Source: Crotophaga sulcirostris (Eukaryota > Chordata > Aves > Cuculiformes > Crotophagidae). From it: a stretch of DNA of 64,000 nt. The stretch lies in assembly GCA_013397455.1 (NCBI GenBank), contig VYZB01000015.1, positions 2,084,539-2,148,538 on the forward strand, in the 5' to 3' direction. The notes under the pieces were generated by a model, which saw nothing but the letters and a program-made list of their open reading frames with translations, was not told the DNA's origin and searched no databases. Position numbers and translations under genes: made by a program. Shown here one piece after another: positions 36,900-47,885 of this stretch. Numbering within the stretch: position 1 is the first letter of the stretch; every line of letters starts with the position of its first letter.

Positions 36900-37150
36900 G
36901 CACAACGCAACCATGAGAAGGAGAGCTTGCCACTAGGAGCTATTTAACTTACTAGATTATCTTAGAAAAGTGAATAGGTGTTAAGTGTCCACGAATGTAT
37001 TTAGAAAAAGTTTATAATTAACACCAGTGAGAAGCTAGAACAGTCTTTCGATCAGAACAGTGGGTCTAAAACCTAACTATTTTTAATACAGAGCTTGATT
37101 AGTTTAAGAATGAGATTTAATGTTGAGATTGCTTGTAATGACTGTAATCA
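36900..37150 (+). mobile_element. Possible ancient LINE remnant
   Basis: The order of short blocks, 'agaaaaagtttataatta', 'agctagaacagtct', 'atacagagcttgattag' and 'aatgagatttaatgttgaga', resembles the end of an old CR1/L3 ORF2 (a 'FL..VR..N.LP..VV' type region followed by a 'FK.RLD' type region). The match is loose, and it could equally be unique DNA. Confidence 0.25.
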
Positions 37151-37886
37151 AGAAAGTTTCATGTACTCTTATGACTGAAAATGTGTAGATTGCTTTACTG
37201 TGCAATACTTTTTCTTTAAATTATAAACCACCTCTCTTTTACATCAAAGATGTAGTGAACTCAGTGCCTCTTTGTTAGTCTGTTCTTTCATGACCTCAAA
37301 ATGATGAATGCTCATGATCAAGATTTTGGATGCCTGCACAATAATCCATTTTCTCTTTAAAACTTTGTAAATTACATGGTACGAGTGAAAATATCCAACA
37401 GTTACAACTTCATTTCTCACTCAAATTCAAAGGATTACAAGAACACAGATTTGTATTATTTCTCCTCTAGTCTTTTCTTAAACAACTTTTTTTAAAAAAT
37501 ATTCTGTTCTTCTAAAAAGAAGAAAACAAAATAATTCCTTCTTATTTACTGCAAATTCTTATATCTCATTAGGCTCAGTATCTCGCTAGATACCATTGTG
37601 ACCTTATTGTAGTATGAGTATCATTGATCAAGAAACAGAGGACTGGCAAGTCTCTCCTAATGTGGGGAAGCAACTGCAGAACACAGACATACAGAAGACA
37701 GATCTTATGTGTAAACTGCACTTTTAATTTTTTATTAGTTTATATAGCAATGTTCATATTTCTTGAGGAAAATTAAATTGTGTGTTCTCTACTACAATCA
37801 AACTTCAAAGGGAAATTTTTGAATTAAAAAAATATTTGCTTTTCTATGTAAAGACCCACCATCTGATAGCTTTTTTTCTGCTACAG

Positions 37887-38041
37887 GATCTACAAGATGA
37901 AGGATGTGCAGCTCTTTCAAACCAGCAAGTGACTGTTGCTCTGAACAGCGGAATGGTGGAAGGAACAATGCAAACCTTAGAGCACATCACAGGGAAGAGA
38001 TCAATACAGGCAATAAGCTAAATTGATAAAACTGAAATAAA
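37887..38041 (+). other. Candidate terminal exon with splice acceptor and poly(A) signal
   Basis: A strong-looking acceptor (T-run then CTGCTACAG, 37871-37886) precedes an open segment in frame from GAT at 37887: DLQDEGCAALSNQQVTVAL, then NSGMVEGTMQTLEHITGKRS, and a TAA stop at 38019-38021. An AATAAA signal lies at 38036-38041, only 15 bases after the stop, which is unusually close for an mRNA 3' end. No protein family is recognised. It could be the last exon of an unannotated transcript or a lncRNA exon, or simply chance. Confidence 0.25.
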
Positions 38042-41000
38042 TGTCAAAGTGCCAGCTTAGAAGTAAGGCAAGCATATACGTATATGGGTGAGTATATACA
38101 CTTTTCCCTCTTGAGTATGAGTTTGCAACTCAATCACTTCCTAGCAGAATGTCAGCGTACTACCTCTCTCCACTCCCCCATCCCCACCCCAAAACCAACC
38201 ACCACCAAAATCCAAACTAAATTAAAAAGGAAATTCACGAGGTTTTCAGGAGGGAGAAATGTGGTGGAGTCAGTTTCTGGTTTCAAATTCATAGGGCCAC
38301 AAGGACTATGACCTCTTTCTGAGAGGAAATTAGATTTCTTTTGAAAAATCTGCCATCTGTACTATTTCGGATTTCTTTACACGGATTATCTTTGTGAGAT
38401 AAAGTCATTTGTACCATAACAGAGGGTCACGTTCTTGTTTACAGCTAAGCTCCTTTACACTACTTAAAGAACCTTTCTCGTTCTCTCTTTATGCTGTCAT
38501 AAATGTGCAAACAAATTTGCATGAAATTAGATGAGAATCTCATCTTATATGTAGGGAACAGAGCTATATGGGGGAAACCCAGACATGAATTGAAGGAATG
38601 ATAACTAAGAAAGAGCAAGAGAGTTAAGCCCAAGGGTGTTAACTCTGGGACTGCTGAATGAAGAACTTCAAGTTTACTGCATTTTTTGATGTTTTGGTTT
38701 TGTTTGTTTTATTGGAAAAGAAATACATAGAACTATAATATTTGTTTAATTTTCTGGTCTCTGTGGAAAGTGAAAAAAAAAGTGCATTCCTGGATTTTAC
38801 AAACCCTAAAAATAAACTTGAACAAAAAGTCATTAATTGAGCTGGGAGAGAAGAATAATAGATTGGGAGTCTGGCCTTTGGGACTCATTAGTCTCTGCTT
38901 CCGTATCAAACATCTAGGGAACAGGGAAGTGTCTTTGGATAACATTTCACAAACTAATTTGGTCTTTAAGCTGTGCATTTCATCCAGCTGAGTAAATATT
39001 ATTTGCAACCAAGTGAGTAAGCTGTTACATTAGCTATAGTGAAACTGCTGATTCTGAGCACTTTGAGCAGAGAAGGTCAATAGCAACAGGAAGAGTTAAT
39101 AAGCACGTGGTTTTTATAAAGTTCCACAAAGTTTAGTCTCTTCTTATTTGACAATAATACTCTGTTTGAAGCTAGAATCTGCAAAGGCAAGGTAATTCTA
39201 GCCTTGGGTTGCTGTGACAACCTTAACACTGCTTCTGTGAACAACCTGAAATGGTATCTAAGAATACAGCACAACTGCAACTCCCAGCCAGACTTAAAGG
39301 TAAGGGGGAAAAAAGGGAGGATTAAAGAGGGTGATTTTTTTATAGGTTTTATTGTCTTTGCTAAGAGAATATAGAAGATTTTTGAACAACAAAATATAGA
39401 ATTTAACTTTTGTTAGTTTGGGTTAATTGGTTTTTTTGGTATTGCATGCTCAAGGTCTTCATTATCCTGGAAGTTTATGTCCACATTTAACCATTAGTAT
39501 ATTGAACTGGCAAGCTGCACAGTTTTTCCTGAAATCTCAGCTTAGCTAGACCACAACTTTGCTCCATTTTATGTAAAAATAACTGTATTAGGAAACTAAA
39601 GCCCATCGAGGAAGAGAAGTGGAGCTGAGAAGAAAAAGTGAGTCCAAATTCAACCAAGATATTTGTGAAGATCAAGAAGGTGGGAAATATTCCTGAGGTA
39701 TCCCTGTTCCACAGTTTAGACCTAGCCAGTGCTGACATGAAAAAGGGAATTATAAGAACCCAGACAATTAATATAACTCCCTTGTAGTCACATAGCTTCC
39801 ACATAAAATTCAAGAAACTTGAGGATGTGTTTGTTGGTCATTACAATTACTATTTGGATTCCAAAGTCAGAAAAATCAGAAGAAAAGACACATCTAATCT
39901 ATGTTTATTGACAGGGGCTTTTTTAAGGATTAATACACCTAAACATCTGAGAAACCTCCAGCATGCCAGACAAAATCCTAACAGATAAACTTATTAGCAG
40001 TAATACTAAGAATTCTGCAAGACATTATACAAAGAGAAGCAATCGAATCTGTGCATTGTGTAGAAGCAAAAGCAGGCAGATATATTCTTCATAAATATTC
40101 ATAAAATATATTACTTCATAAACTGCATTTCAGAGCAACTTTGGTATTTGGAAATTCTGTTCTTCAGAAAAACTAAACATGCAGACTTCACCTTGCGAGG
40201 ATAAGGTCTTCATTAATTGGTACTTTGAATGTACTTAGCCCTTTATTTTTTCCCATTGACATTATTTGTTTCCATTAAACCAGGATTAAAACCAGAATGA
40301 AAAATATTGCAAGAATCCTCTCAAATGTCCTAAACAGATCTGTTTCCCTTGTTTTCATGGTTCTGCTTTCAATCTCACTGCTCCTTCACACACAGCACAT
40401 GCAGAAACGCGCTTCTGACTAAAAAGGCTAAACAGTGAGATCATCATCAAAAGAGCTTATTTAAAATGAACATTGCTGAGAAAAACCCTATATTACATAT
40501 TTGGAACAGAAACCTAAGCCTAAAATACATTCCTCTGACTACAGAACAGAAAAATTACCATTCATCTTGTGTCTAATAAAACCGGCTAATCCTCAACAAG
40601 ATTCCTTATCCTCCTTCATATTGATTTATTTTATATGGACTAAATTCATATAAAGGAAGAATCATAAAAATGCTCAAGTCCAGATATGCTCACATATTGC
40701 AGTTGTACAATAATATGTGATTTCTCATGTACTCCTGGATAAATAAGGTATATTAAAAGGACTAAATGAATTAGCAAGATTAGCTTTGTTTATGAGAAAT
40801 ACTGTCAAGTATTTCATATAAACATGCATAGATAGTACCAGATTCATTTTGCAAGCCTATGATCTACAGAAATCTATACTGAATCCTTTCAGTTTCCTGA
40901 AGGCAATTTCCCATAATACTAGAGACTACAGAGTTGTAGAAGCATTGTCATGATAATAAGCTCTATTTCGATGAACAACAGTTTTGTTCAGGTAAAAAAA

Positions 41001-42089
41001 GTTCTGAAAAAAATAGCTGGCATATTCTTCAACTATTTTCCAAATTAAAAAAAAGGAACTCTAAAGAAAATACTTTCAAGTTCCAATGTCACAGAGAGCT
41101 AAAGGCAAAATTCTTAAGGAGATTATTAAAAGCATTTTTAGAAACAGTGTTGTTATAAATGCATTATAATGAAAGTAAAATGTATTCTTTCCTTATAAAA
41201 GCTAAATATCAAAGTTCAAATTTTTTGTGGAAGAGACAGAAAGTCCATACAATTACAACTGCTCAGTTTCATATGATCCTGAGCTGTTCCATCAGACAGC
41301 TGTTAATGATCTCACCAGGGACTGTACGTTATTCTCTTTGTCCATCATTTTCAGAAGACTAGGTATTAAACACTCTCTTCTGTTTCTCCTCAAAGCTTCT
41401 GTGCTGGCTGCAGATATCTGAGAAAGAAATCAGAAAGGAAGAAGCTGGGAGAGAAGCTACTCCTGTTTCTGGCTCATTGTGATACAAATAGTGTCCAGAA
41501 GCTGGTGTTCTGCTGGTGCTAGAAGCAAAGGAAGATTCCTCCATCTTCTCCAATGTGGAAATAATGTTTTTATCTCAATAATTCACTGATGATCCATTAA
41601 TATTGAGGGAGTACTACCTTATTGGAGTACCCTGTCTTCAAAGAGCAGGTCTATGCAGGTCCTCAGTTCAGCAAGGGCCCTAGTCACTCTCCTGGCTTAA
41701 AAGCATGGTTGACATAATTGTTCGGTACTGTCCGTCACTGGAAGCAGTAAAGAGCAGGTCACACAGTAGCTGACAGAGGGCTGAAGTGAGACTCTGATAA
41801 CCTAGGGATTATTAATGTCAAACTGTGATCACCTGCCCTGTTGGCAGCGTGAGAATATTGGAAAACAAAAACAATCCAGCAAACTGACAGCTTGAGGGAA
41901 AGTTGCTTGCTGGCTACTTATTCAGTCTATATTGTCTCTGGTTAATATGTCATATATGGTCTTGGTCAAAAGCCAGCAACATACCATTTCCTTAATAGAA
42001 CTGTTGCCCAACACTTTTTTTGTATGATTTGTGGTGTGGGATATGTAAAAGGAAGATTTTACCCTTTTTATGGTACTGTCCGAAACTAG

Positions 42090-42223
42090 AGGAAGTGGCT
42101 GAAGCTGAAATGACATTCTACCAAGAAGATGAGTCTGAGGAAGAAGTGATTACTCCAGAAAATGTTATGAATAAAAGAAGAAACAAAACACTATCTCTTT
42201 ACCCTAAGCAAGACAAAAGATGA
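42090..42223 (+). other. Weak exon-like acidic open frame
   Basis: The frame reads EEVAEAEMTFYQEDESEEE, then VITPENVMNKRRNKTLSLYP, and ends in TGA at 42221-42223. An acceptor-like CTAG ends at 42089, but the pyrimidine tract before it is poor. A purine-rich plus strand (GAAGAA repeats) will by itself generate such acidic peptides, so the evidence for coding is weak. No family is recognised. Confidence 0.12.
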
Positions 42224-43426
42224 AACAATCTGAAGTCTGTATTCAGAAAACAAGGGCTGCTGTTTAGATTAATCTCATACCTCTAATGTTAAGACAAGCA
42301 CTAAGGATCTTAGCTAAGCTATCATGAGTATTAGAAAGGTACTTAATCTTAAATATTAACGGCATGGTGTTCCTATGCCGTTCTTCTTGAGACCCTGTTT
42401 ACAACCCTATAACTGAGGTCTTACCAAAAATCTTGCTGAAATAGGACTTCACCTTGTTTACCTCTTTCTGGAGTTATAAATGATTTCACATAAAACACAA
42501 AAAGGATAAAGTTGTATAAGCTCCAGCTAACGTCATCCAAAAACGCTGGGACTTCTCACCTGCTGGATGTACAGCAGAGCTCGAGCACACTGTGCTTCCA
42601 AGGTGTCTGAAAAGGAGCTGAGGCTTTTCTTGGGAGAAAATACTTGCTGGCTGAAAGAGGAAAATGTATAACTTCAGGTTATAGAATTTATTATTCCTTA
42701 TTTCCATTTAACTATTTCTATTTATTTTTCCCTTATTTCCTTTTGATGCTATACTCCTAATACATGTATTAGTAAAGGCAATTAAGTAAATCAATAATAT
42801 ATAAAATAATCCAATTAGCAATAAATTACTGCAATTATTTTAAGAACTGTCGGTACAGATTTCAAAAGTAATGTCAGAGCAGAAATCTTGTAGTCATATC
42901 ACCCATGCAGACAGCCCCTATTGTTTCATATTATATGGTGTTTTGTAGTTCCTCTATCATCTGGTTACCAAGGCTTTTTTATGGTATGTGCTATTTGATA
43001 TAAGGCTGTGTAATGCTTGAATGAGTAGAATGAAAACAGGTTAAAAAATAAGTCCTCTAACAGCTTTGAACTGTTATTCATCATTCATTTATCTTTAACT
43101 GAACAGCATCCATCTAGATTATGCACATATATAAGGTTTAGATTAATGTATATCTTATCTTTTTCTTTTTTTTTATTGCAAGCACTGCAAACATTATAAA
43201 TCATGAATAATTTTAAGCCAAAAAGTATTTATGCTGACTTCACTTGGCCTACTCTGATGCAAACAGACACAAGCAGAAAACAGGTTTGAAGAGCTGGGAG
43301 CTGAGCATGTAACTGAAAAATTGAAGACTTTTTAGACCTAATTAGGAATTGTTCAATAAAATGTTGTCTAAATGTGCTGATGAATCAAACATGAAATTTC
43401 TTCTGTTAATGCACAAGATTTCTCAG

Positions 43427-43555
43427 TCCAAGGCAAAGGAAAATTTTCATGTGAAGAGAAGAATTTCAGTGAAGTTCACTCCTGAACAACTAGATCACTT
43501 AGCTGGGCCACAACCAATTGATGCTTATGTCTCTTTTATGCCTGATTTAAACTAA
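43427..43555 (+). other. Weak candidate terminal exon
   Basis: An acceptor-like TTTCTCAG (43419-43426) is followed in frame by SKAKENFHVKRRISVKF, then TPEQLDHLAGPQPIDAYVSF and a TAA stop at 43553-43555. The composition is protein-like (varied, with few codon-bias oddities). No nearby poly(A) signal was found and no protein family is recognised. A frame of about 68 codons is well within chance in this window. Confidence 0.18.
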
Positions 43556-45269
43556 GAGTCAGCAGCAGGACCGACTCACTCAGTTGAACTTGCTAGAGAT
43601 TTCATATACTTATAAACTTATCTATACTTATTCCTGCACACAACTATTATCCACAAATACCACAATGGATTCTGGACTACATGTGATTGCTAGTGGTTGT
43701 GTATATCAGTGTTTCCAGTATAATTTTTTAGCCAGGAAAGCTAATGGCATAGTGCAAGTCATAGCTTAATCATTTGATATGCCTTATCCAGCTTATTTCT
43801 GCAGTAAAAACCATTTTGACTATGGTGACCCTTCTTTCCTCTCTTGCTCAGTGTGTGTTCCCATATGCTGTAATTCCCTGAGATTTGAACTTACTCTCTG
43901 AGAAAATAATAAGTGTCATCCCACACTGAACTCTTTTCAATTAGCACAGTTGCCTTTGTCTTCCTTCCTGCGGAATGTGTATGGCAGGATGCAGCTCCAC
44001 ATCATGTTTCCTTCAGCAATAAAGCCAAATGAAGTGAATCCTCCACCCTGGCTACATCTGGAGTTTTCCAGCCCTCTTTCCTGAGCTTACCCTGATTTTG
44101 AGGCCATGCCATAAAACAAATCTGTGAAGTAATTCCCTTAAAACAAATCCTCAACAAAGAAAGGATCTCCCACTCTGAGTCTATGAGGCTACCATACTCC
44201 TTGGACTTCAATGATTTTGTATTTAGAACAAACAGTTGGTCGTGGGAAGAACCTACATAAAGTCCAGTAAGAAAGAACCCTGTCATTCTCCTTCAAAGAC
44301 TTTTTCAGCATTTTATCTCTGCTTAGTGTACTATGCATTAATAAGTATAAACTTCTAAAGTTAAATATTATATATGTTTGTGTTTTTAACAGAATAGCTA
44401 CCTACTCCCACAGATGTCAGAGAAAAGTCAAAGCAATCCTGCTGCAGAGAAACTAAACACTGCATCACTGCTCCCTTGTCTAGTCTATTAAATCGAAAGC
44501 TTGGTATTACCTCTAATAGTTCCTAATGGTCCCCTGCTTTATTTTAGATAGAACTGAAGGATTTTGCCACTTTTTTATCAGTTGTTAAGTCACAATTCTG
44601 TGTACTTGGGTTAATTTTCAGATTTTCATCATACTGCTTTGGAACTCATTTATTTTTAAAATCAGACAAGTGTGGAAATACAGCAGTGGTTGGTCCACAT
44701 CACACGAAAGCCACAGTTTTCATACCTTGAGCAATACACAGTTTCTTTTTTGCCTTATATGTGAAGGTAACAAATTACGTTAGTACTTTTCTAGTATATT
44801 CAATATGAAAAAGAAAAATTCAGGTAATCAGATTTGGGTGTCCAACTTCATAAGGTAGAATACTTTCAAAATTTCAACCATAACATTTTAAATTTGAGCT
44901 ATAAAGGTTGTTTTGCTTTCAAAGGAAACACATAAATCTGCCTTGTTTAGAGTCAACATGCAGTTTTCTCATTGTATTAGTCCACTCTTAATCTTTTCTG
45001 AGAGTAACAGTTGCCATTAAAATTTGCTTCAAATACTTAGTGAAATATGCTGAACAAGATTATCTTTTAGAGTTGTTTGGATGAAAAGCTTATTCTACTC
45101 TCTCATAATGAGTTTACAATCAAATAAATTACAGAATTTAGTAATATTTGGGGACAAATGTCCTACTTTACACAATGAGAAAAATGATACATTTGATCAG
45201 TATTCCATTCTTAGTTTGTAAATAAATACAGGATACTAATTAAAGTGTTAGGTTAGAATTACAGAATAG

Positions 45270-46180
45270 TTTGGGTTGAAAGGAACCTATAAAGGCCATC
45301 TAGTCCAATCCCTTGCAGTAAGCAAGGACATCTTCCAGTAGACCAGGTTGCTCAGATCCACATCCAACCTGACCTTCAGTGTTACCAGGGATGAGGCAAC
45401 CACCACCTCTCTGAGCAATCTGTTCCAGTGTTTCACCACCCTCATTATAAAAAAAATTCTTATTTATATCTAGTCTAAATCTACTCTCTTTTAGTTTAAA
45501 AATATTACTCCTTGTCCTATCACTACAGGCCCTACTAAAAATTTTGTGCCCGTCTTTCTTATTATAACCGCCCTTTTAGTATTGAAAGGCCAAAATAAGG
45601 TCTCCCTGGAGACTTCTTTTCTCCAGCTGACCAATCTCAACTTTCTCGGTTTGTTCTCATGGGAGAAGGGTTCAGTCCCTGTGATCATATTTGTGTCCCT
45701 CATCTGGACCTGCTCCAACAGGTCCATATCTTTTCTGTGCTGAGGATTCCAGAGCTGGATGCAGTACTCCAAGTGAGGTTTAATCAGAGAAAAGTAAAGA
45801 GGCAGAATCAACTCCCTCAACCTGCTGGTCACACTTCTTTTGATGCAGCTCAGGATATGGTTGGTCTTCCGGACTATGCACATATTCTTGGTTCACGTCC
45901 AGTTTTTCATACACTGCTAGCTCCAAGTCTTTCTCCACAGGGCTGCTCTCTGTTCATTCAGCCTCCAACTTGTATTGATACTGGGTGTTGCCCCCACCCA
46001 GGTGCAGAACCTTGCATTTGGCCTCATGAGGTTCTCCTGCGCCTGCTTCTTGAGCTTGTCCAGGTCCCTCTGGAAGGCATCCCATTCCTCAGGTATGTCA
46101 GCCTCACCACTCAGCTTGGTGTCATCTGCAAACTTGCTGAGGATGCACTCAATACCACTGTATATGTCACCGATGCAGAG
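45270..46180 (-). pseudogene. CR1 ORF2 fragment: RT motif C to C-terminus
   Basis: This is the C-terminal third of the CR1 reverse transcriptase polyprotein. From the 5' side on the minus strand one reads GIECILSKFADDTKLSGEAD (intact FADD catalytic motif), FQRDLDKLKKQAQENLM, a region corresponding to 'LHLGGGNTQYQYKLEAE', a stop, 'SSPVEKDLELAVYEKLD', then CIKRSVTSRLRELILPLYFS and LIKPHLEYCIQLWNPQ, KDMDLLEQVQ, and a degraded end. At least two frameshifts (between LM and LHLG, and again before CIKRSV) and several stops break the frame. The longest surviving open stretch is 45491-45883 (130 codons). It is not functional. Confidence 0.88.
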
Positions 46181-46189
46181 AGTCCCAGG

Positions 46190-47260
46190 GAGACAGCAGA
46201 CTTCCCTAAGAGGAGGGTCAGTTTGCTATATTTGAACCCCTGTTCTCCTCAAAGGGGAGTCACCTACAGATATAACCAGTCTTTTCTTCCTCATGGAAGC
46301 AGTTGTGATATAGGTCGTAAGCCTTTATAACTTTGACAGCAGGTCTGGTGTAGATGGACCTTCATCCACATCTCTCCTTCCACACCTGGAGCCTCACACC
46401 CTTTTGTACAGAGGCACCTGGGAAGGTGAGGTGAGCAAGGAGAAGGTTCAAGTGTCACCCCAAGCACGGATTTGCCTCCATTCGTTCCTTTCCTTTGAGC
46501 TACTGCCTTCAGCCTGGCGGGAGGAGGGTACAGGATCCCCTTGATGTTGTTTTTTTTCTGGTAGCTGTTATATCTGGCTCAGGAAAGGTACAGCATGGCT
46601 CCACCAGTCTATCTCTTCCGCAGACTCCCTGGTGTTCTTTAACCTTTCTACTTCCCCTTGTAGTTCTGGCACCATGCTGAGCAGATCATCCACTTGGTCA
46701 CAGTTCACACAGATGTTCTTGCTACCACCATCCATCACCAGTGCCAGCCTCTGGCACTCCCTACAGCCTGAGACCGGGATGGCTGCATGTTTTTGTAGGA
46801 GCTCTCTCTGGGTTGCCACAACCGTTCTGGTGGACACAGAGGACAGGACTTTCTGCTGCGTGGGTATCATAGCTAAGTTCCTTCTGAGAGGGTGATGATG
46901 ACCAGCTGAACTCACTTCTTGAGCTGGTAGAGTGAGTACACCCTTCCCGCGTGCCCTTCCATGCAAACTGCTGTGCCACGCCCTGGCTGCCGCACTGCAC
47001 CTTGTTTGCCCGTTCTGCTTGCAGTGCTCCTGGTAGGTAGGTCTCCCCAGGCTGCTTTTTAAATAAATGGCAGTGGCTGCCATTTCTCTGGCAGTGCCCA
47101 CACCTTGGCAGTATCTCTTGCGAGAGCTGCCAGCCTCTGACAGGACTCTACTACCCTGGACTTTCCCTGCCTCAGGAAACCCCCGCCATGCAATGAGACC
47201 TGCTGCTCTGCTGTGAACAGGGCCAGCTCCGAAGCAGTTCCCCTCGGCACCTGACCTCAG
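46190..47260 (-). pseudogene. CR1 ORF1 fragment with CxxC zinc-binding-like motif and heptad region
   Basis: This is the CR1 ORF1 (nucleic-acid-binding chaperone-type protein of the LINE) plus leader. The best frame, 47101 down to 46568 (177 codons), contains VSGCRECQRLALVMDGGSKN, then ICVNCDQVDDLLSMVPELQG and EVERLKNTRES. That is a CREC...CVNC pair of CxxC motifs followed by a leucine-spaced, probably coiled-coil segment and EEIDWW. I recognise this combination from avian CR1 ORF1. Upstream frames (47250-47059: SLHGGGFLRQGKSRVVESCQ) carry further recognisable CR1 leader/ORF1 sequence in other frames. Frame changes and stops show it is decayed, although the middle frame has stayed open for over 500 bases. 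Confidence 0.8.
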
Positions 47261-47434
47261 GTTCCACTGGATACAGTTTGAAATATTACCCTTTCAGTTT
47301 TACACTCACGATGTTTTTTTTTACTGTGAAAGAGCGATTAAATAACCATTTTGCTTTACTTAGTGTTAGTAAGACAAGACCAGAAAAGTGACAAATTTTG
47401 GCACCACACTTCCAACCCAAATGTGAATAAACAA

Positions 47435-47885
47435 GAGAGCCCAGAGAAGTGCGATGATAGACATCAAAGTCTAGAAAAGCAGAAAAGAATGAGAGAGTTG
47501 GGGTTATTTACTATAGCGATAAAAATCTGACTGCCTTCAAATGCATGAATACTTAAGAACCCCTTAAAATACATAAAAGGCTGTTCCAAAGAACATTAGA
47601 GAAACTTGTTCTCCATATTCCTCTTGCACAGAAGAGGTAATGGTCTGAAATCACAACACAGCACACTTGCATTAAACATCAGAGAAAAAGTAGGGACAGC
47701 TGGAAGCTGAAGAGGATCAACTAAGGTGGTCATTGTACTTCCTAGAGGTGTCTTCAGGACTCAGTGAACATCTGTCAAGAATGATGTTGAAGTCCTTGAA
47801 CCTGCTATGAGGAAAGGACTGACAGGGCACACAATATTTCAAAGTCTTTCTCAATTCTAATCTTATAATTGCTTCAGATTATCTA
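47435..47885 (+). mobile_element. Old CR1-type LINE remnant
   Basis: Blocks in the expected order for a diverged CR1 ORF2 end are visible: 'gagagttggggttattta' (RELGLF region), 'tacataaaaggctgttccaa' (YIKGC region), 'gttctccatattcctct', 'catcagagaaaaagtagg' (FRLDIR region), 'gtacttcctagaggtgt' (LEVF region) and 'acatctgtcaagaatgatgt'. No open frame or tail survives. It is clearly older than the CR1 immediately upstream, which is on the opposite strand. Confidence 0.55.

Larger units (their letters stand above)
37151..45252. other. Noncoding DNA with three weak exon-like frames
   Basis: No recognised repeat or gene. Three plus-strand frames that end in stops and look more protein-like than their surroundings are listed separately (37887-38021, 42090-42223, 43427-43555). 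The rest is AT-rich with short frames on all strands. Confidence 0.55.
45253..47270 (-). mobile_element. CR1 LINE, about 2 kb, with 5' UTR/ORF1 joined to RT end (internal deletion)
   Basis: This is the largest element in the window. On the minus strand it starts near 47270 with CR1 5' leader/ORF1 sequence, which continues to about 46180. It then passes without a gap into the RT motif-C region (FADD codons at 46121-46132), through the ORF2 C-terminal region to the 3' block and a decayed tail (ACAGAAT, 45257-45268). A full CR1 is about 4.5 kb. The endonuclease and most of the RT (roughly 2 kb or more) are missing at the junction near 46174-46190. The element may be one internally deleted copy or two same-orientation insertions side by side. 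Only a consensus alignment can tell which. Confidence 0.88.

Noticed and set aside
45659..46330. 223-codon open frame on the plus strand, the longest frame in the window
   Set aside because: It is antisense to the minus-strand CR1 RT region. The real coding direction is shown by FADD and the downstream ORF2 motifs on the minus strand.
47059..47250. 63-codon minus-strand frame considered as a host gene
   Set aside because: Its sequence continues the CR1 leader/ORF1 region, so it is part of the transposable element.
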